Program-made: the position numbers and the translations under genes | Assembly (NCBI RefSeq): GCF_003259365.1 | Contig: NZ_QLLY01000013.1 | Coordinates: 1 to 64,000, forward strand | Source: Streptomyces sp. PsTaAH-137 | GTDB lineage: Bacteria; Actinomycetota; Actinomycetes; Streptomycetales; Streptomycetaceae | DNA: 64,000 nt | Direction: 5' to 3' | The notes under the pieces: model-generated | What the model was told of the DNA's origin: nothing | The model's input: only the letters and a program-made list of their open reading frames with translations | Database searches by the model: none | In this document: positions 1-8,132 of the stretch, piece after piece | How positions within the stretch are numbered: position 1 is the stretch's first letter | Layout: each line of letters begins with the position of its first letter

Positions 1-1
1 C

Positions 2-1066
2 CGCGACCGGCGGGACGACCGTCCCTCGTACGGCGACCGGGATCGGGATCGTGGGCCCCGCCGTGATGGCGATCGTCCGCCCTTCCGTCGCGACGACCGC
101 CGCGACGACCGCCGTGACGACCGCCGTGATGATCGCCGCGGTGGTGGCTTCCGTGGGCGGGATGATGACCGTGGTGCGCGTGGGCCGCGGCGGGACGACC
201 GTGGTGGGCGGCCCGGTGGGTTCCGTGGGCGGGACGACCGGCGTGACGACCGGCGCGGTGGTGGCTTCCGTGGGGAGCGGGACCGGGACCGGGAGCCGAT
301 CAAGCGGCTGCCGATCCCCGAGGACGTCTCCGGGTTCGAGCTCGACAAGGGCGTGCAGCAGGAGCTTCAGTCGCTGCCCAAGGGGCTTGCCGAGGATGTC
401 GGCAAGAACCTCGTGATGGTGGCGCGGCTGATCGACGAGGACCCCGAGGGTGCCTACGGGTACTCGCGGGTCGCGCTGCGGCTCGCGTCGCGCGTCGCCG
501 CCGTGCGCGAGGCCGCCGGTTTCGCCGCGTACGCGAACCAGAAGTACAGCGAGGCGCTCGCCGAGTTCCGGGCCGCGCGGCGCATGACCGGCAACGTCGA
601 GCTGTGGCCCGTCATGGCCGACTGCGAGCGTGGGCTCGGGCGGCCGGAGAAGGCGCTCGACATGGCCGGGGCGCCCGAGGTGCAGAAGCTGGACAAGGCC
701 GGGCAGGTCGAGATGCGGCTCGTCGCCGCCGGCGCACGGCGGGACATGGAGCAGCTCGACGCCGCCATCGTCACCCTGCAGAGCCCCGAGCTCGCCTCCA
801 ACTCCGTACAGCCGTGGACCGCGCGACTGCGCTACGCGTACGCCGACGCGCTGCTGGCCGCCGGGCGTGAGGGCGAGGCGCGCGAGTGGTTCGCCAAGGC
901 CGTCGAGTCCGACAAGGACGGCAGCACGGACGCGTCGGACCGGCTGGCCGAGCTGGACGGGGTCGAGTTCGTCGACGCCTTCGACGAGGACGAGAACGAC
1001 GGCGCCGAGGACGCTGCCGCGCCCGCGCAGGCCGAGGGCGAGCAGCGTGACGAGCAGGGCCGGTAA
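2..1066 (+). CDS. TPR-repeat protein with Arg/Asp/Gly-repeat N-terminus (5'-truncated by window edge)
   Basis: This frame is open from the left edge of the window to TAA at 1064-1066, so the gene begins outside the window; the internal ATG at 353 is only a methionine codon within it. About the first 100 visible residues are a degenerate repeat of RDDR, RDRD and RGGGFRG blocks. The remaining ~250 residues are alpha-helical with TPR-like spacing (for example AAGFAAYANQKYSEALAEF near nt 510-570), and the last ~30 are acidic. TPR folds mediate protein contacts; the RD/RGG region is probably disordered and could bind nucleic acid, which is inference. A perfect hairpin follows the stop. The role is unknown; the gene identity is clear, the function is not. 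Confidence 0.85.
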   Translation, partial: RDRRDDRPSYGDRDRDRGPRRDGDRPPFRRDDRRDDRRDDRRDDRRGGGFRGRDDDRGARGPRRDDRGGRPGGFRGRDDRRDDRRGGGFRGERDRDREPIKRLPIPEDVSGFELDKGVQQELQSLPKGLAEDVGKNLVMVARLIDEDPEGAYGYSRVALRLASRVAAVREAAGFAAYANQKYSEALAEFRAARRMTGNVELWPVMADCERGLGRPEKALDMAGAPEVQKLDKAGQVEMRLVAAGARRDMEQLDAAIVTLQSPELASNSVQPWTARLRYAYADALLAAGREGEAREWFAKAVESDKDGSTDASDRLAELDGVEFVDAFDEDENDGAEDAAAPAQAEGEQRDEQGR

Positions 1067-1092
1067 GTAAGTAGGGCTGCTTTTTGTGTGAG

Positions 1093-1125
1093 TGACGGGC
1101 GGGCTCCTTCGGGGCCCGCCCGTCA
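1093..1125. terminator. Bidirectional terminator hairpin
   Basis: A perfect 12-bp stem (TGACGGGCGGGC / GCCCGCCCGTCA) with a 9-nt loop sits between the convergent TPR gene and DUF1015 gene. A T-run precedes it at 1081-1085. It overlaps the stop codon of the minus-strand gene. Confidence 0.8.
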
Positions 1126-2427
1126 GTCGTCGGTGAGGGTGCGCAGGACCAGGCCCGTCGCCGGCTTCGGGCCGAACGACGTCGACTTGCGCGGCATCGT
1201 CACGCCCTGCTGCGCCAGCTCGCGGACGACGTCCTCGCGCACCGGATGCATCAGCACCGCCGTACCGCCGTCACGGCGCGCCTTGTCGACCGTGGCCTGC
1301 GTGTCGTGGATGTACGCGATGTCGGCCGGGGAGTCCTCCGGGATGCCCCAGACGTGGGCGAGGAGCGTCGCGTGCAGCACCGTCGCGTCCAGCGTGCGCC
1401 AGGCCTCCGGACGGTCCGCGCGGATCGTGCGCGCGAGAAGGGCCGGATCGGGGCGGTCCAGGAGGTGGAACGTGTCGCCGGTGCCACCGGCCAGCAGGAA
1501 GGCGTTGCCCTCCGCCGACGCCTGAGCCAGAGCCTCCATGGCGTGCGGGAGCGGGCCCTTGACCTCGCGGACACGGAACGAGCCGTCGACCCCGGCCAGG
1601 GCCTCGTCGAGAGGGAGCCGGTTGAGGAGGCGGTGGATGGCGCGGACGCGGAGGGGGTAACGGGCCGTGTCGACCAGGAGCACCAGGCCGTAGTCCCAGG
1701 GAGAGGACGCGGACGCCGGGTGTTCCGTGCGCAGGCGCAGATAGGTCGCCCAGCGGTGGTGACCGTCGGCGATCAGGGCCTGGTGGGAGGCCAGGTCGGC
1801 GTGGACGTGCGCGAGGTCCGCCGGGTCCGTGACCGCCCACAGGCGGTGGTCGTAGCCGTCCTCCGTGGTCGTCGCCAGGAGCGGAGGCCGGCGCACGGTG
1901 CGCTCGATGACGGCCGAGGCGCCGGTCGCGCTGCCGTTGCCGCGGTAGGTCAGCAGGAGCGGTTCGAGGTTCGCCTCCGTGGCGCGCATGACACCCGCGC
2001 GGTCCTCGACGACGTGCGGCATGACGCCCTCGTGGGGCAGCACGACACCCTCCGCCGCCTCGGACAGGCGCAGGGCGCCGATGACACCGCGCTGGAGCAT
2101 GTCGCCGCCCCGCTGCTCGTACACGTACAGCGCGGGTTCCGGGTCGGGGGCGAGGACGCCCTCGGTGAGCCAGTGCCGGAGGGTGGCGGCCGCCTGGGCG
2201 TTGCGGGCGCCCGGATCCGTCGCCTGCGGCAGGATCAGCCGGACGATGTTGAACGGGTCCGCGCTCTCCAGATGCAGCAGGCCGTCGGGGCGTACGACGA
2301 CGTCGTACGGGGGTGAGGTCACGGCGGCGAGGCTGCCGACCCGCTCGGGGACGTACCGCACCCCCCTGAACGGCATCAGGTCCAGGCCGTGGTTTCCCGT
2401 CTGTGCCGTGCGACCTGCAGTGTTCAT
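1123..2427 (-). CDS. DUF1015 family protein
   Basis: The 434-residue protein carries the hallmarks of DUF1015 (PF06245): an N-terminal SPPYDV motif at about residues 38-43 and the ADGHHRW motif at residues 220-226, near mid-protein. Length fits the family. The biochemical role is not settled to my knowledge; the His-rich motif suggests a catalytic or metal-binding site, which is inference. The ATG at 2425-2427 is used because the frame closes upstream. The gene is divergent from the HAD phosphatase gene, with about 70 bp between the two start codons, so they share a promoter region. Family assignment is confident; function is unknown. Confidence 0.85.
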   Translation of the reverse strand: MNTAGRTAQTGNHGLDLMPFRGVRYVPERVGSLAAVTSPPYDVVVRPDGLLHLESADPFNIVRLILPQATDPGARNAQAAATLRHWLTEGVLAPDPEPALYVYEQRGGDMLQRGVIGALRLSEAAEGVVLPHEGVMPHVVEDRAGVMRATEANLEPLLLTYRGNGSATGASAVIERTVRRPPLLATTTEDGYDHRLWAVTDPADLAHVHADLASHQALIADGHHRWATYLRLRTEHPASASSPWDYGLVLLVDTARYPLRVRAIHRLLNRLPLDEALAGVDGSFRVREVKGPLPHAMEALAQASAEGNAFLLAGGTGDTFHLLDRPDPALLARTIRADRPEAWRTLDATVLHATLLAHVWGIPEDSPADIAYIHDTQATVDKARRDGGTAVLMHPVREDVVRELAQQGVTMPRKSTSFGPKPATGLVLRTLTDD

Positions 2428-2498
2428 TCGTGCATCGTACGAGTGTCGGTGCGGTGGGGGATGATCGGGGAGTGGGATCGAACGAGGAGCGATACGTA

Positions 2499-3563
2499 AT
2501 GAGCCAGAGTGAACGCGGGGCGGCCGGCAGCGGGCCGCGTATGCGGCCCGAGGGCAGTGCGCGGGCGTTGAGCGAGGCCTATGACACCGCCCTGCTCGAT
2601 CTTGACGGGGTCGTCTACGCCGGTGGGCACGCCATCGACCACGCCGTGGACGCGCTGGCCACCGCGCGGGACGGCGGGATGGCGCTCGCGTACGTGACGA
2701 ACAACGCGCTGCGCACCCCCGACGCCGTCGCCGAGCACCTGAGCGAGCTGGGGATCACCCCGACCGCGGCCGAGGACGTGATCACCTCCGCCCAGGCCGT
2801 GGCCCGGCTGATCAGTGAGCAGGTGCCCGAAGGGGCGCGCGTGCTCGTGATCGGCGGTGAGGGGCTGCGGGTCGCGCTGCGCGAGCGCGGGCTCGTGCCG
2901 GTCGAATCCGCTGATGACGACCCCGCCGCCGTGGCCCAGGGGTACGGCGGGCCCGACATGACGTGGAGCCGCTTCGCCGAGGGCTGCTACGCGATCGCGC
3001 GGGGCGTGCCGTGGTTCGCGTCCAACACCGACCTGACGATCCCGAGCGGCCGGGGCATCGCGCCGGGGAACGGAGCGGCGGTCGAGGTCGTCCGGATCGC
3101 GACGGGTGCCGAGCCGCAGGTCGCCGGAAAGCCGCTGCCCCCGATGCACCGCGAGACCGTGCTGCGGACCGGGGCCGAGACGCCGCTCGTCGTCGGCGAC
3201 CGGCTCGACACGGACATCGAGGGGGCGTTCAACGGCGGGGTGGACTCGCTGCTCGTCCTCACCGGAGTGACCGACGGAGCACAGCTGCTGGCCGCGCCGC
3301 CGCAGCACCGGCCGACGTACGTGGACCGCGATCTGCGCGGGCTGCTGCGCGGACAGCCGGATGTCGAGGACACCGATGGCGAGGTGCGGTGCGGCGGGTG
3401 GACCGCCTCGGCCGGGGACGGGGCGCTGGAGCTGGCCGGTGAGGGGGATCCGCTGGACGGGCTGCGGGCGCTGTGCGGGGCCGCCTGGGCCGCGGCCGGT
3501 GACGGTGTGTGCGAGCTGGACTCTGTGAAGGTTCTGGAGCGATTGGCCGAGGCGGGGCTTTAG
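2499..3563 (+). CDS. NagD-type HAD-superfamily IIA phosphatase
   Basis: A 354-residue hydrolase of the HAD superfamily. Motif I DLDGV lies at residues 34-38, a TNN motif follows in the VTNNALRT stretch, the conserved Lys region is KPLPPMHRETV (~211), and the motif III acidic cluster is GDRLDTD (~232). This pattern matches the 4-nitrophenylphosphatase/NagD group, which dephosphorylates small sugar- or glycolyl-phosphates; the true substrate cannot be read from sequence. The ATG at 2499 is chosen because GAGGAG at 2484-2489 is well spaced. An in-frame start at 2403 would run into the divergent DUF1015 gene. The C-terminal ~75 residues extend beyond the HAD core. Confidence 0.85.
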   Translation: MSQSERGAAGSGPRMRPEGSARALSEAYDTALLDLDGVVYAGGHAIDHAVDALATARDGGMALAYVTNNALRTPDAVAEHLSELGITPTAAEDVITSAQAVARLISEQVPEGARVLVIGGEGLRVALRERGLVPVESADDDPAAVAQGYGGPDMTWSRFAEGCYAIARGVPWFASNTDLTIPSGRGIAPGNGAAVEVVRIATGAEPQVAGKPLPPMHRETVLRTGAETPLVVGDRLDTDIEGAFNGGVDSLLVLTGVTDGAQLLAAPPQHRPTYVDRDLRGLLRGQPDVEDTDGEVRCGGWTASAGDGALELAGEGDPLDGLRALCGAAWAAAGDGVCELDSVKVLERLAEAGL

Positions 3564-3635
3564 CCCTGCGCCCAGGGGCGAGGCGTGGGGGCAGGGAGTG
3601 CGCCGGTCGGGACGCGAGCGCGGGGCTCGTCGTGG

Positions 3636-3663
3636 CGGGGCGCGTCGTTCCCCGCGCCCCTGG
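3636..3663. repeat. Intergenic short repeat, hairpin variant
   Basis: GGGGCGCG-tcgttcc-CCGCGCCCC forms a strong stem and is a variant of the genus-typical GCAGTTCCCCGCGCCCC repeat found six or more times elsewhere in this window. It lies between the HAD gene and the iron-uptake operon and could also terminate transcription. Confidence 0.6.
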
Positions 3664-3700
3664 GTGTGCGCAACTCCCCGGGGTGGGCGAGGAGCAAGAT

Positions 3701-3715
3701 AGGTTAGCCTAACCT
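3701..3715. promoter_or_regulatory. Iron box (DmdR/IdeR-type operator) overlapping a leaderless promoter
   Basis: AGGTTAGCCTAACCT is a perfect 7+1+7 palindrome matching the core of the actinobacterial iron box (consensus TTAGGTTAGGCTAACCTAA) bound by DmdR1/IdeR/DtxR with Fe2+. It ends one base before the GTG at 3717. A possible -10 element, TAGCCT (3705-3710), lies inside the palindrome and would place +1 on the GTG, so repressor binding would directly exclude RNA polymerase. Confidence 0.85.
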
Positions 3716-3716
3716 C

Positions 3717-4763
3717 GTGTTGGTCGAGAGTCCCCCAGAAGCCGGCGCGGAGACCGCTCCCGCGCCCCCAGGCCGTCGTACGGCGATACGTACCGCCGTG
3801 CTGCTCGCGTCGGTCCTCGTGCTGATCGCCGTCGCCGTGGCGAGCATCGCCGTCGGCGCCAAGTCGCTCACGCTCGATCAGGTGTGGCACGGCCTGTTCC
3901 ACGACACCAACACCTACGCGGACGTGGTCGTCGGGGAGCGCGTCTCGCGCACCCTGCTCGGACTGCTCGCCGGGCTCGCGCTCGGGCTCTCCGGAGCCGT
4001 GCTCCAGGCGCTCACCCGCAACCCGCTGGCCGACCCCGGCATCCTCGGCATCAACATGGGGGCGTCCGCCGCCGTCGTCACCGCCATCAGCTTCTTCGGC
4101 GTGACCTCGCTGAGCGGCTATGTGTGGTTCGCCTTCGCGGGCGCCGCCGCCGTGGGCGTGCTGGTGTACGTGCTCGGCGGGACCCGGAACGCGACGCCCG
4201 TACGCCTCGCGCTCGCCGGTACGGCGGTCGCCGCCGCGCTCTCCGGCTACATCTACGCCGTGATGATCACCGACGACGTCGCGCTCAACCGGATGCGGTT
4301 CTGGCAGGTCGGCTCGCTGGCCACCGCCAGCATGCACACGATCCAGCAGGTGTGGCCGTTCATCGCGGTCGGCGCACTGCTCGCGCTCGGCCTGGCGCGG
4401 CCGCTGAACGCCATGGCGATGGGCGACGACACCGCGCGGGCGCTCGGCGCGCACCTCGGCCGGACCCGCGCGCTCGGCATGCTCTCCGCCACCCTGCTCT
4501 GCGGCGCCGCCACCGCGGCCTGCGGGCCCATCGCCTTCGTCGGCCTGATGGTGCCGCACATGGTGCGCTCCTTCACCGGGCCCGACCAGCGCTGGCTGCT
4601 GCCGTACTCGGCGGTCCTGTCGCCGGTGCTGCTGCTCGGCGCCGACGTGCTCGGCCGGATCGTGGCCCGGCCCTCCGAACTCCAGGTCGGCATCGTCACC
4701 GCCGTCATCGGCGCACCTGTGTTCATCGTTCTCGTACGACGCCGGAGGATGGCCCAGCTGTGA
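3717..4763 (+). CDS. Iron-chelate (FecCD/BtuC family) ABC transporter permease 1
   Basis: A 348-residue polytopic membrane protein with 9-10 hydrophobic segments. It has the family motif TRNPLADPGILGI at about residues 98-110, the usual ATPase-contact region GDDTARALG, and the C-terminal VGLMVPHMVR stretch of FecCD permeases. It forms one half of the channel for an iron-siderophore complex. The GTG at 3717 has no Shine-Dalgarno sequence and sits directly behind the iron box, so leaderless translation is likely. It overlaps the next permease gene by 4 bp. No substrate-binding-protein gene lies in the operon. A neighbouring vitamin B12 or haem specificity is possible, but the iron box favours iron. 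Confidence 0.92.
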   Translation: MLVESPPEAGAETAPAPPGRRTAIRTAVLLASVLVLIAVAVASIAVGAKSLTLDQVWHGLFHDTNTYADVVVGERVSRTLLGLLAGLALGLSGAVLQALTRNPLADPGILGINMGASAAVVTAISFFGVTSLSGYVWFAFAGAAAVGVLVYVLGGTRNATPVRLALAGTAVAAALSGYIYAVMITDDVALNRMRFWQVGSLATASMHTIQQVWPFIAVGALLALGLARPLNAMAMGDDTARALGAHLGRTRALGMLSATLLCGAATAACGPIAFVGLMVPHMVRSFTGPDQRWLLPYSAVLSPVLLLGADVLGRIVARPSELQVGIVTAVIGAPVFIVLVRRRRMAQL

Positions 4764-5797
4764 AGACCACCAAGGCGGTCCGCACCCCGGGCGGACTCTC
4801 CGTACGGCTCGACCCGCGCACCGTCGTCGTCGTGGCCGCCCTCGTCGTCGCCGTGCTGGCCGCGAGCGTCGTGCTCATCGGCACCGGCGACTTCCCGATC
4901 CCCGCCACGGACGTGCTGCGCACCCTGGCCGGCCACGGGAACGCCGGGCAGGAGTTCATCATCAACGACCTGCGGCTGCCGCGGGCCCTCGTCGGGCTAC
5001 TGGTCGGCGGCGCGCTCGGACTCTCCGGCGCGCTGTTCCAGTCCATCTCCCGCAACCCGCTGGGCAGCCCGGACGTGCTCGGACTCAGTCAGGGCGCCAC
5101 CGCCGGTGCCCTCGTGATGATCGTGATCTTCGGCGGCAGCGCGGTGCAGGTCGCCCTCGGCGCGCTCGTCGGCGGTCTCGTCACCGGTGTCGCCATCTAC
5201 GTACTCGCCTGGAAGCGGGGCGTGCACGGCTACCGGCTCGTGCTCGTCGGCATCGGCGTCTCCGCCTTCGTGACGGCCGTCAACGGCTATCTGCTCACCA
5301 AGGCCGACTTCGTCGACGCCGCCCGCGCCACCGTCTGGATGACCGGATCGCTCAACGGACGCGACTGGACCCAGGTGTGGCCGCTGCTGCTCCTGTTCGT
5401 CGTCATCGCGCCGCTCGTCGCCTGGTACGGACGGCCGCTGCGGATGCTGGAGATGGGCGACGACGCCGCCGGCGCGCTCGGTGTGCCCGTCGAGCGGACC
5501 CGGATGCTGCTGCTCGCCGCCTCCGTGGTGCTGACCGCGGCCGCCACCGCCGCCGCGGGCCCGGTCACCTTCGTGGCGCTCACCGCCCCGCAGATCGCCC
5601 GCCGCCTGACCAGGTCGCCCGGTCCGAACCTGCTGGCCGCCACCGTCCTCGGCGCCACCCTGCTGATCGTCGCCGACCTGGCGTCGCAGCGTGCGTTCGG
5701 CGCCGACCAGCTGCCCGTGGGTGTCGTCACCGGAGTCGTCGGCGGTGTCTATCTGCTGTGGCTGCTCGTCACCGAGCGCAAGGCGGGGCGGATTTGA
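4760..5797 (+). CDS. Iron-chelate (FecCD/BtuC family) ABC transporter permease 2
   Basis: The 345-residue second half of the channel is homologous to the upstream permease, with SRNPLGSPDVLGL at about residues 96-108 and about nine hydrophobic helices. The GTG at 4760-4762 overlaps the upstream TGA, the usual sign of translational coupling. The frame stays open far upstream as an antisense-like shadow, so the start is decided by the overlap and by the length of the protein family (~340 residues). It should heterodimerise with the first permease and bind the ATPase encoded next. Confidence 0.92.
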   Translation: MKTTKAVRTPGGLSVRLDPRTVVVVAALVVAVLAASVVLIGTGDFPIPATDVLRTLAGHGNAGQEFIINDLRLPRALVGLLVGGALGLSGALFQSISRNPLGSPDVLGLSQGATAGALVMIVIFGGSAVQVALGALVGGLVTGVAIYVLAWKRGVHGYRLVLVGIGVSAFVTAVNGYLLTKADFVDAARATVWMTGSLNGRDWTQVWPLLLLFVVIAPLVAWYGRPLRMLEMGDDAAGALGVPVERTRMLLLAASVVLTAAATAAAGPVTFVALTAPQIARRLTRSPGPNLLAATVLGATLLIVADLASQRAFGADQLPVGVVTGVVGGVYLLWLLVTERKAGRI

Positions 5798-5832
5798 GCC
5801 CCGTTACTCGTACGAACCAAAGGAGCACCGCC

Positions 5833-6672
5833 GTGAACAGGCTGATAGCCGACGACGTGACCCTCGGATACGACCAGCGCGTCATCGCCGAGAAGCTGTC
5901 CGTCGAGATCCCCGACCAGTCCTTCACGGTGATCGTCGGCCCGAACGCCTGCGGCAAATCGACGCTCCTGCGCGCCCTGTCGCGCATGCTCAAGCCCAGC
6001 ACCGGCCGGGTCCTGCTCGACGGCCATGTCATCCAGTCGATGCCCGCGAAGAAGGTCGCCAAGACGCTCGGTCTGCTCCCGCAGTCCTCCGTCGCGCCCG
6101 ACGGCATCACCGTCGCCGACCTCGTCGCCCGCGGCCGCTACCCGCACCAGGGTCTGCTGCGCCAGTGGTCGCCCGAGGACGAGAAGGTCGTCAACGAGTC
6201 GATGGCGTCCACCGGCGTCGCCGAGCTCGCCGACCGGTACGTGGACGAGCTCTCCGGCGGTCAGCGCCAGCGCGTGTGGATCGCCATGGCGCTCGCCCAG
6301 CAGACCCCGCTGCTGCTGCTCGACGAGCCGACGACCTACCTCGACATCCAGCACCAGATCGACGTCCTCGACCTCTGCGCCGACCTGCACGAGGAGCAGG
6401 GCCGCACCCTCGTCGCCGTGCTGCACGACCTCAACCACGCCGCCCGGTACGCGACGCACCTGATCGCGCTGCGCGACGGTGAGGTGATCGCCGAGGGCGC
6501 GCCCAAGGACATCGTGACCGCCGACCTCGTCGAGCGGCTCTTCGGGATGAAGTGCCAGGTCATCGACGACCCGGAGACCGGTACGCCACTGGTGGTACCT
6601 GCGGCGCGAAAGACCCGCGGAAAGCGGGACGCGGAGGCCGCCCCGGTGGAAATCGCTAAAGCAGCGTCCTGA
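5833..6672 (+). CDS. Iron-chelate ABC transporter ATPase (FecE/FepC-like)
   Basis: The 279-residue ATPase has Walker A GPNACGKST (residues 36-44; Ala replaces the usual Gly), signature LSGGQRQR (~140-147), Walker B LLLLDEPT (~160-167) and H-loop VLHDLNHA (~197). The GTG at 5833 follows an AAAGGAGC ribosome-binding site; upstream in-frame codons fall inside the permease gene. It energises import by the two permeases. The C-terminal ~20 residues are a lysine/arginine- and alanine-rich tail. The 3' end overlaps the convergent SCP2-like gene by 17 bp. Confidence 0.93.
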   Translation: MNRLIADDVTLGYDQRVIAEKLSVEIPDQSFTVIVGPNACGKSTLLRALSRMLKPSTGRVLLDGHVIQSMPAKKVAKTLGLLPQSSVAPDGITVADLVARGRYPHQGLLRQWSPEDEKVVNESMASTGVAELADRYVDELSGGQRQRVWIAMALAQQTPLLLLDEPTTYLDIQHQIDVLDLCADLHEEQGRTLVAVLHDLNHAARYATHLIALRDGEVIAEGAPKDIVTADLVERLFGMKCQVIDDPETGTPLVVPAARKTRGKRDAEAAPVEIAKAAS

Positions 6673-7003
6673 GGCGCAGCAGATCGCGGAAGGACGCCTC
6701 CAGCTTCACGCGGCCCGAGGCCCACGCCTTCGCGAAGTTCAGCCGCCCGTCCACCATCGCCACCAGGTCGTCGCCCGTCATCGCAAGACGGATCTGCGCC
6801 TTCTCGGCGGGCGGTCCCGGGCGGGTGTCCAGCACCGTGATCCGGCCGTCCTCGAGACGGCCGGAGAACGTCGTGTCCAGGTCTCTGATGTGGCAGCTCA
6901 GCGAGCGGTCCAGGGCGACCGCGGCGCGTACGTCGCCGTCCGCGCCCGCCATGCTGTCCGCGAGCCTGCTCAGTGCCTCCCGGCACTCCTCAATCGTCGC
7001 CAT
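6656..7003 (-). CDS. SCP2 sterol-binding-domain-like protein
   Basis: This 115-residue protein is almost entirely one small SCP2-like domain: helical N-terminus, then ITVLDTRPGP, then the characteristic RLAMTGDDLVAMVDGRLNFAKAWASGRVKLEAS-type segment (residues ~70-105) seen in bacterial SCP2 proteins. Such domains bind lipids or hydrophobic ligands in the cytosol. The ATG at 7001-7003 fits the domain boundary, and the frame runs further upstream only into the divergent gene. The start is 42 bp from that divergent small gene. The ligand is unknown. Confidence 0.75.
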   Translation of the reverse strand: MATIEECREALSRLADSMAGADGDVRAAVALDRSLSCHIRDLDTTFSGRLEDGRITVLDTRPGPPAEKAQIRLAMTGDDLVAMVDGRLNFAKAWASGRVKLEASFRDLLRLRTLL

Positions 7004-7045
7004 CGTGATCGACGGTACACCGGCGCCACGAGGTAGCGTCTGGGC

Positions 7046-7309
7046 ATGAGCGAGACACCCGCCGCCGAGGCCCCGGTTCCGGCGGAACCGTCGTACGACC
7101 CCGCGGCACCCGCCCCCCTGGGCATCGAGCGCACCGTCACCGGCAACGCCGAGGTGGACGCGCAGCTGGAGCGGCTCGGCGATGTGGACCACCTCGCGGC
7201 GGACGGACACGTCGAGGTGTACGAGGATGTACATCAGGGCCTGCGATCAGCGCTGACGGCGCTGGACGCGCGGCCCCAGCCTTCACCCTCGTACGACCAC
7301 AGGAGCTGA
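7046..7309 (+). CDS. Small conserved hypothetical protein upstream of tlyA
   Basis: An 87-residue protein with a Pro/Ala/Glu-rich N-terminus (~30 residues) and a short helical core (VTGNAEVDAQLERLGDVDHL at ~32-51). It ends 7 bp before tlyA and shares its ribosome-binding region, so the two are co-transcribed. I recognise the tlyA-preceding position but no domain. No transmembrane or signal segment is visible. Function unknown. Confidence 0.7.
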   Translation: MSETPAAEAPVPAEPSYDPAAPAPLGIERTVTGNAEVDAQLERLGDVDHLAADGHVEVYEDVHQGLRSALTALDARPQPSPSYDHRS

Positions 7310-7316
7310 ACCGACC

Positions 7317-8132
7317 GTGGCAGGTGTGACCCGTCGCCGCCTCGACGCCGAACTCGTCCGCCGCAAACTGGCCCGCTCGCGCGAGCACGCCAGTCAGCTG
7401 ATCGCCGCGGGGCGGGTAAGCGTCGGCAAGACCGTCGCGACCAAGCCCGCGACACAGGTGGAGACGGCCGCGGCCATCGTCGTGCAGCAGGACGACGACG
7501 ACCCCGAGTACGTCTCGCGCGGCGGCCACAAGCTGGCGGGCGCCCTGGCGGCGTTCCTGCCGCAGGGGCTCGTCGTGGAGGGCCGGCGGGCCCTGGACGC
7601 CGGGGCCTCCACCGGCGGCTTCACCGATGTGCTGCTGCGCTCGGGCGTCGCGCACGTCGTCGCCGTCGACGTCGGCTATGGGCAGCTCGCCTGGTCGCTG
7701 CAGAGCGATGAACGCGTCACCGTCAAGGACCGTACGAACGTACGCGAACTGACGCTGGAGGCGATCGACGAGGTGCCCGTGGACGTGGTGGTCGGAGACC
7801 TGTCCTTCATCCCGCTCGGCCTGGTGCTGCCCGCTCTCGTGCGGTGCGCGGCGCCCGACGCCGACCTGGTGCTGATGGTGAAGCCGCAGTTCGAGGTGGG
7901 CAAGGAGCGGCTCGGCAGCGGCGGTGTCGTGCGCAGCCCCGAGCTGCGGGCCGAGGCCGTGCGCGGGGTCGCCGCGCAGGCGCACCGGCTCGGCCTCGGT
8001 GTGCGGGGCGTGACCGCGAGCCCGCTGCCCGGTCCTTCCGGGAACGTCGAGTACTTTCTGTGGCTGCGTGCCGGTGCGCCCGAACTGGACCCGGCCGACG
8101 TCGACCGTGCAGTGGCGGAGGGGCCGCGTTGA
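7317..8132 (+). CDS. tlyA: TlyA family rRNA (cytidine-2'-O)-methyltransferase
   Basis: A 271-residue protein with an N-terminal S4 RNA-binding domain (residues ~4-62, RRRLDAELVRRKLARSREHA) followed by a Rossmann methyltransferase with SAM motif ALDAGASTGGFTDVLL (~92-107) and later KPQFEVGKER. TlyA enzymes 2'-O-methylate 16S and 23S rRNA cytidines and confer capreomycin susceptibility. The GTG at 7317 follows AGGAG at 7302-7306. The TGA overlaps the TTG start of the NAD kinase gene, so the two are translationally coupled. Length and domain order match the family. Confidence 0.93.
   Translation: MAGVTRRRLDAELVRRKLARSREHASQLIAAGRVSVGKTVATKPATQVETAAAIVVQQDDDDPEYVSRGGHKLAGALAAFLPQGLVVEGRRALDAGASTGGFTDVLLRSGVAHVVAVDVGYGQLAWSLQSDERVTVKDRTNVRELTLEAIDEVPVDVVVGDLSFIPLGLVLPALVRCAAPDADLVLMVKPQFEVGKERLGSGGVVRSPELRAEAVRGVAAQAHRLGLGVRGVTASPLPGPSGNVEYFLWLRAGAPELDPADVDRAVAEGPR

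Noticed and set aside
51..416. Small 121-codon plus-strand ORF at the left edge
   Set aside because: An out-of-frame reading of the RD/RGG repeat of the TPR gene.
353..1066. TPR gene beginning at ATG 353
   Set aside because: The frame is open to the edge of the window with consistent repeats; there is no ribosome-binding site at 353.
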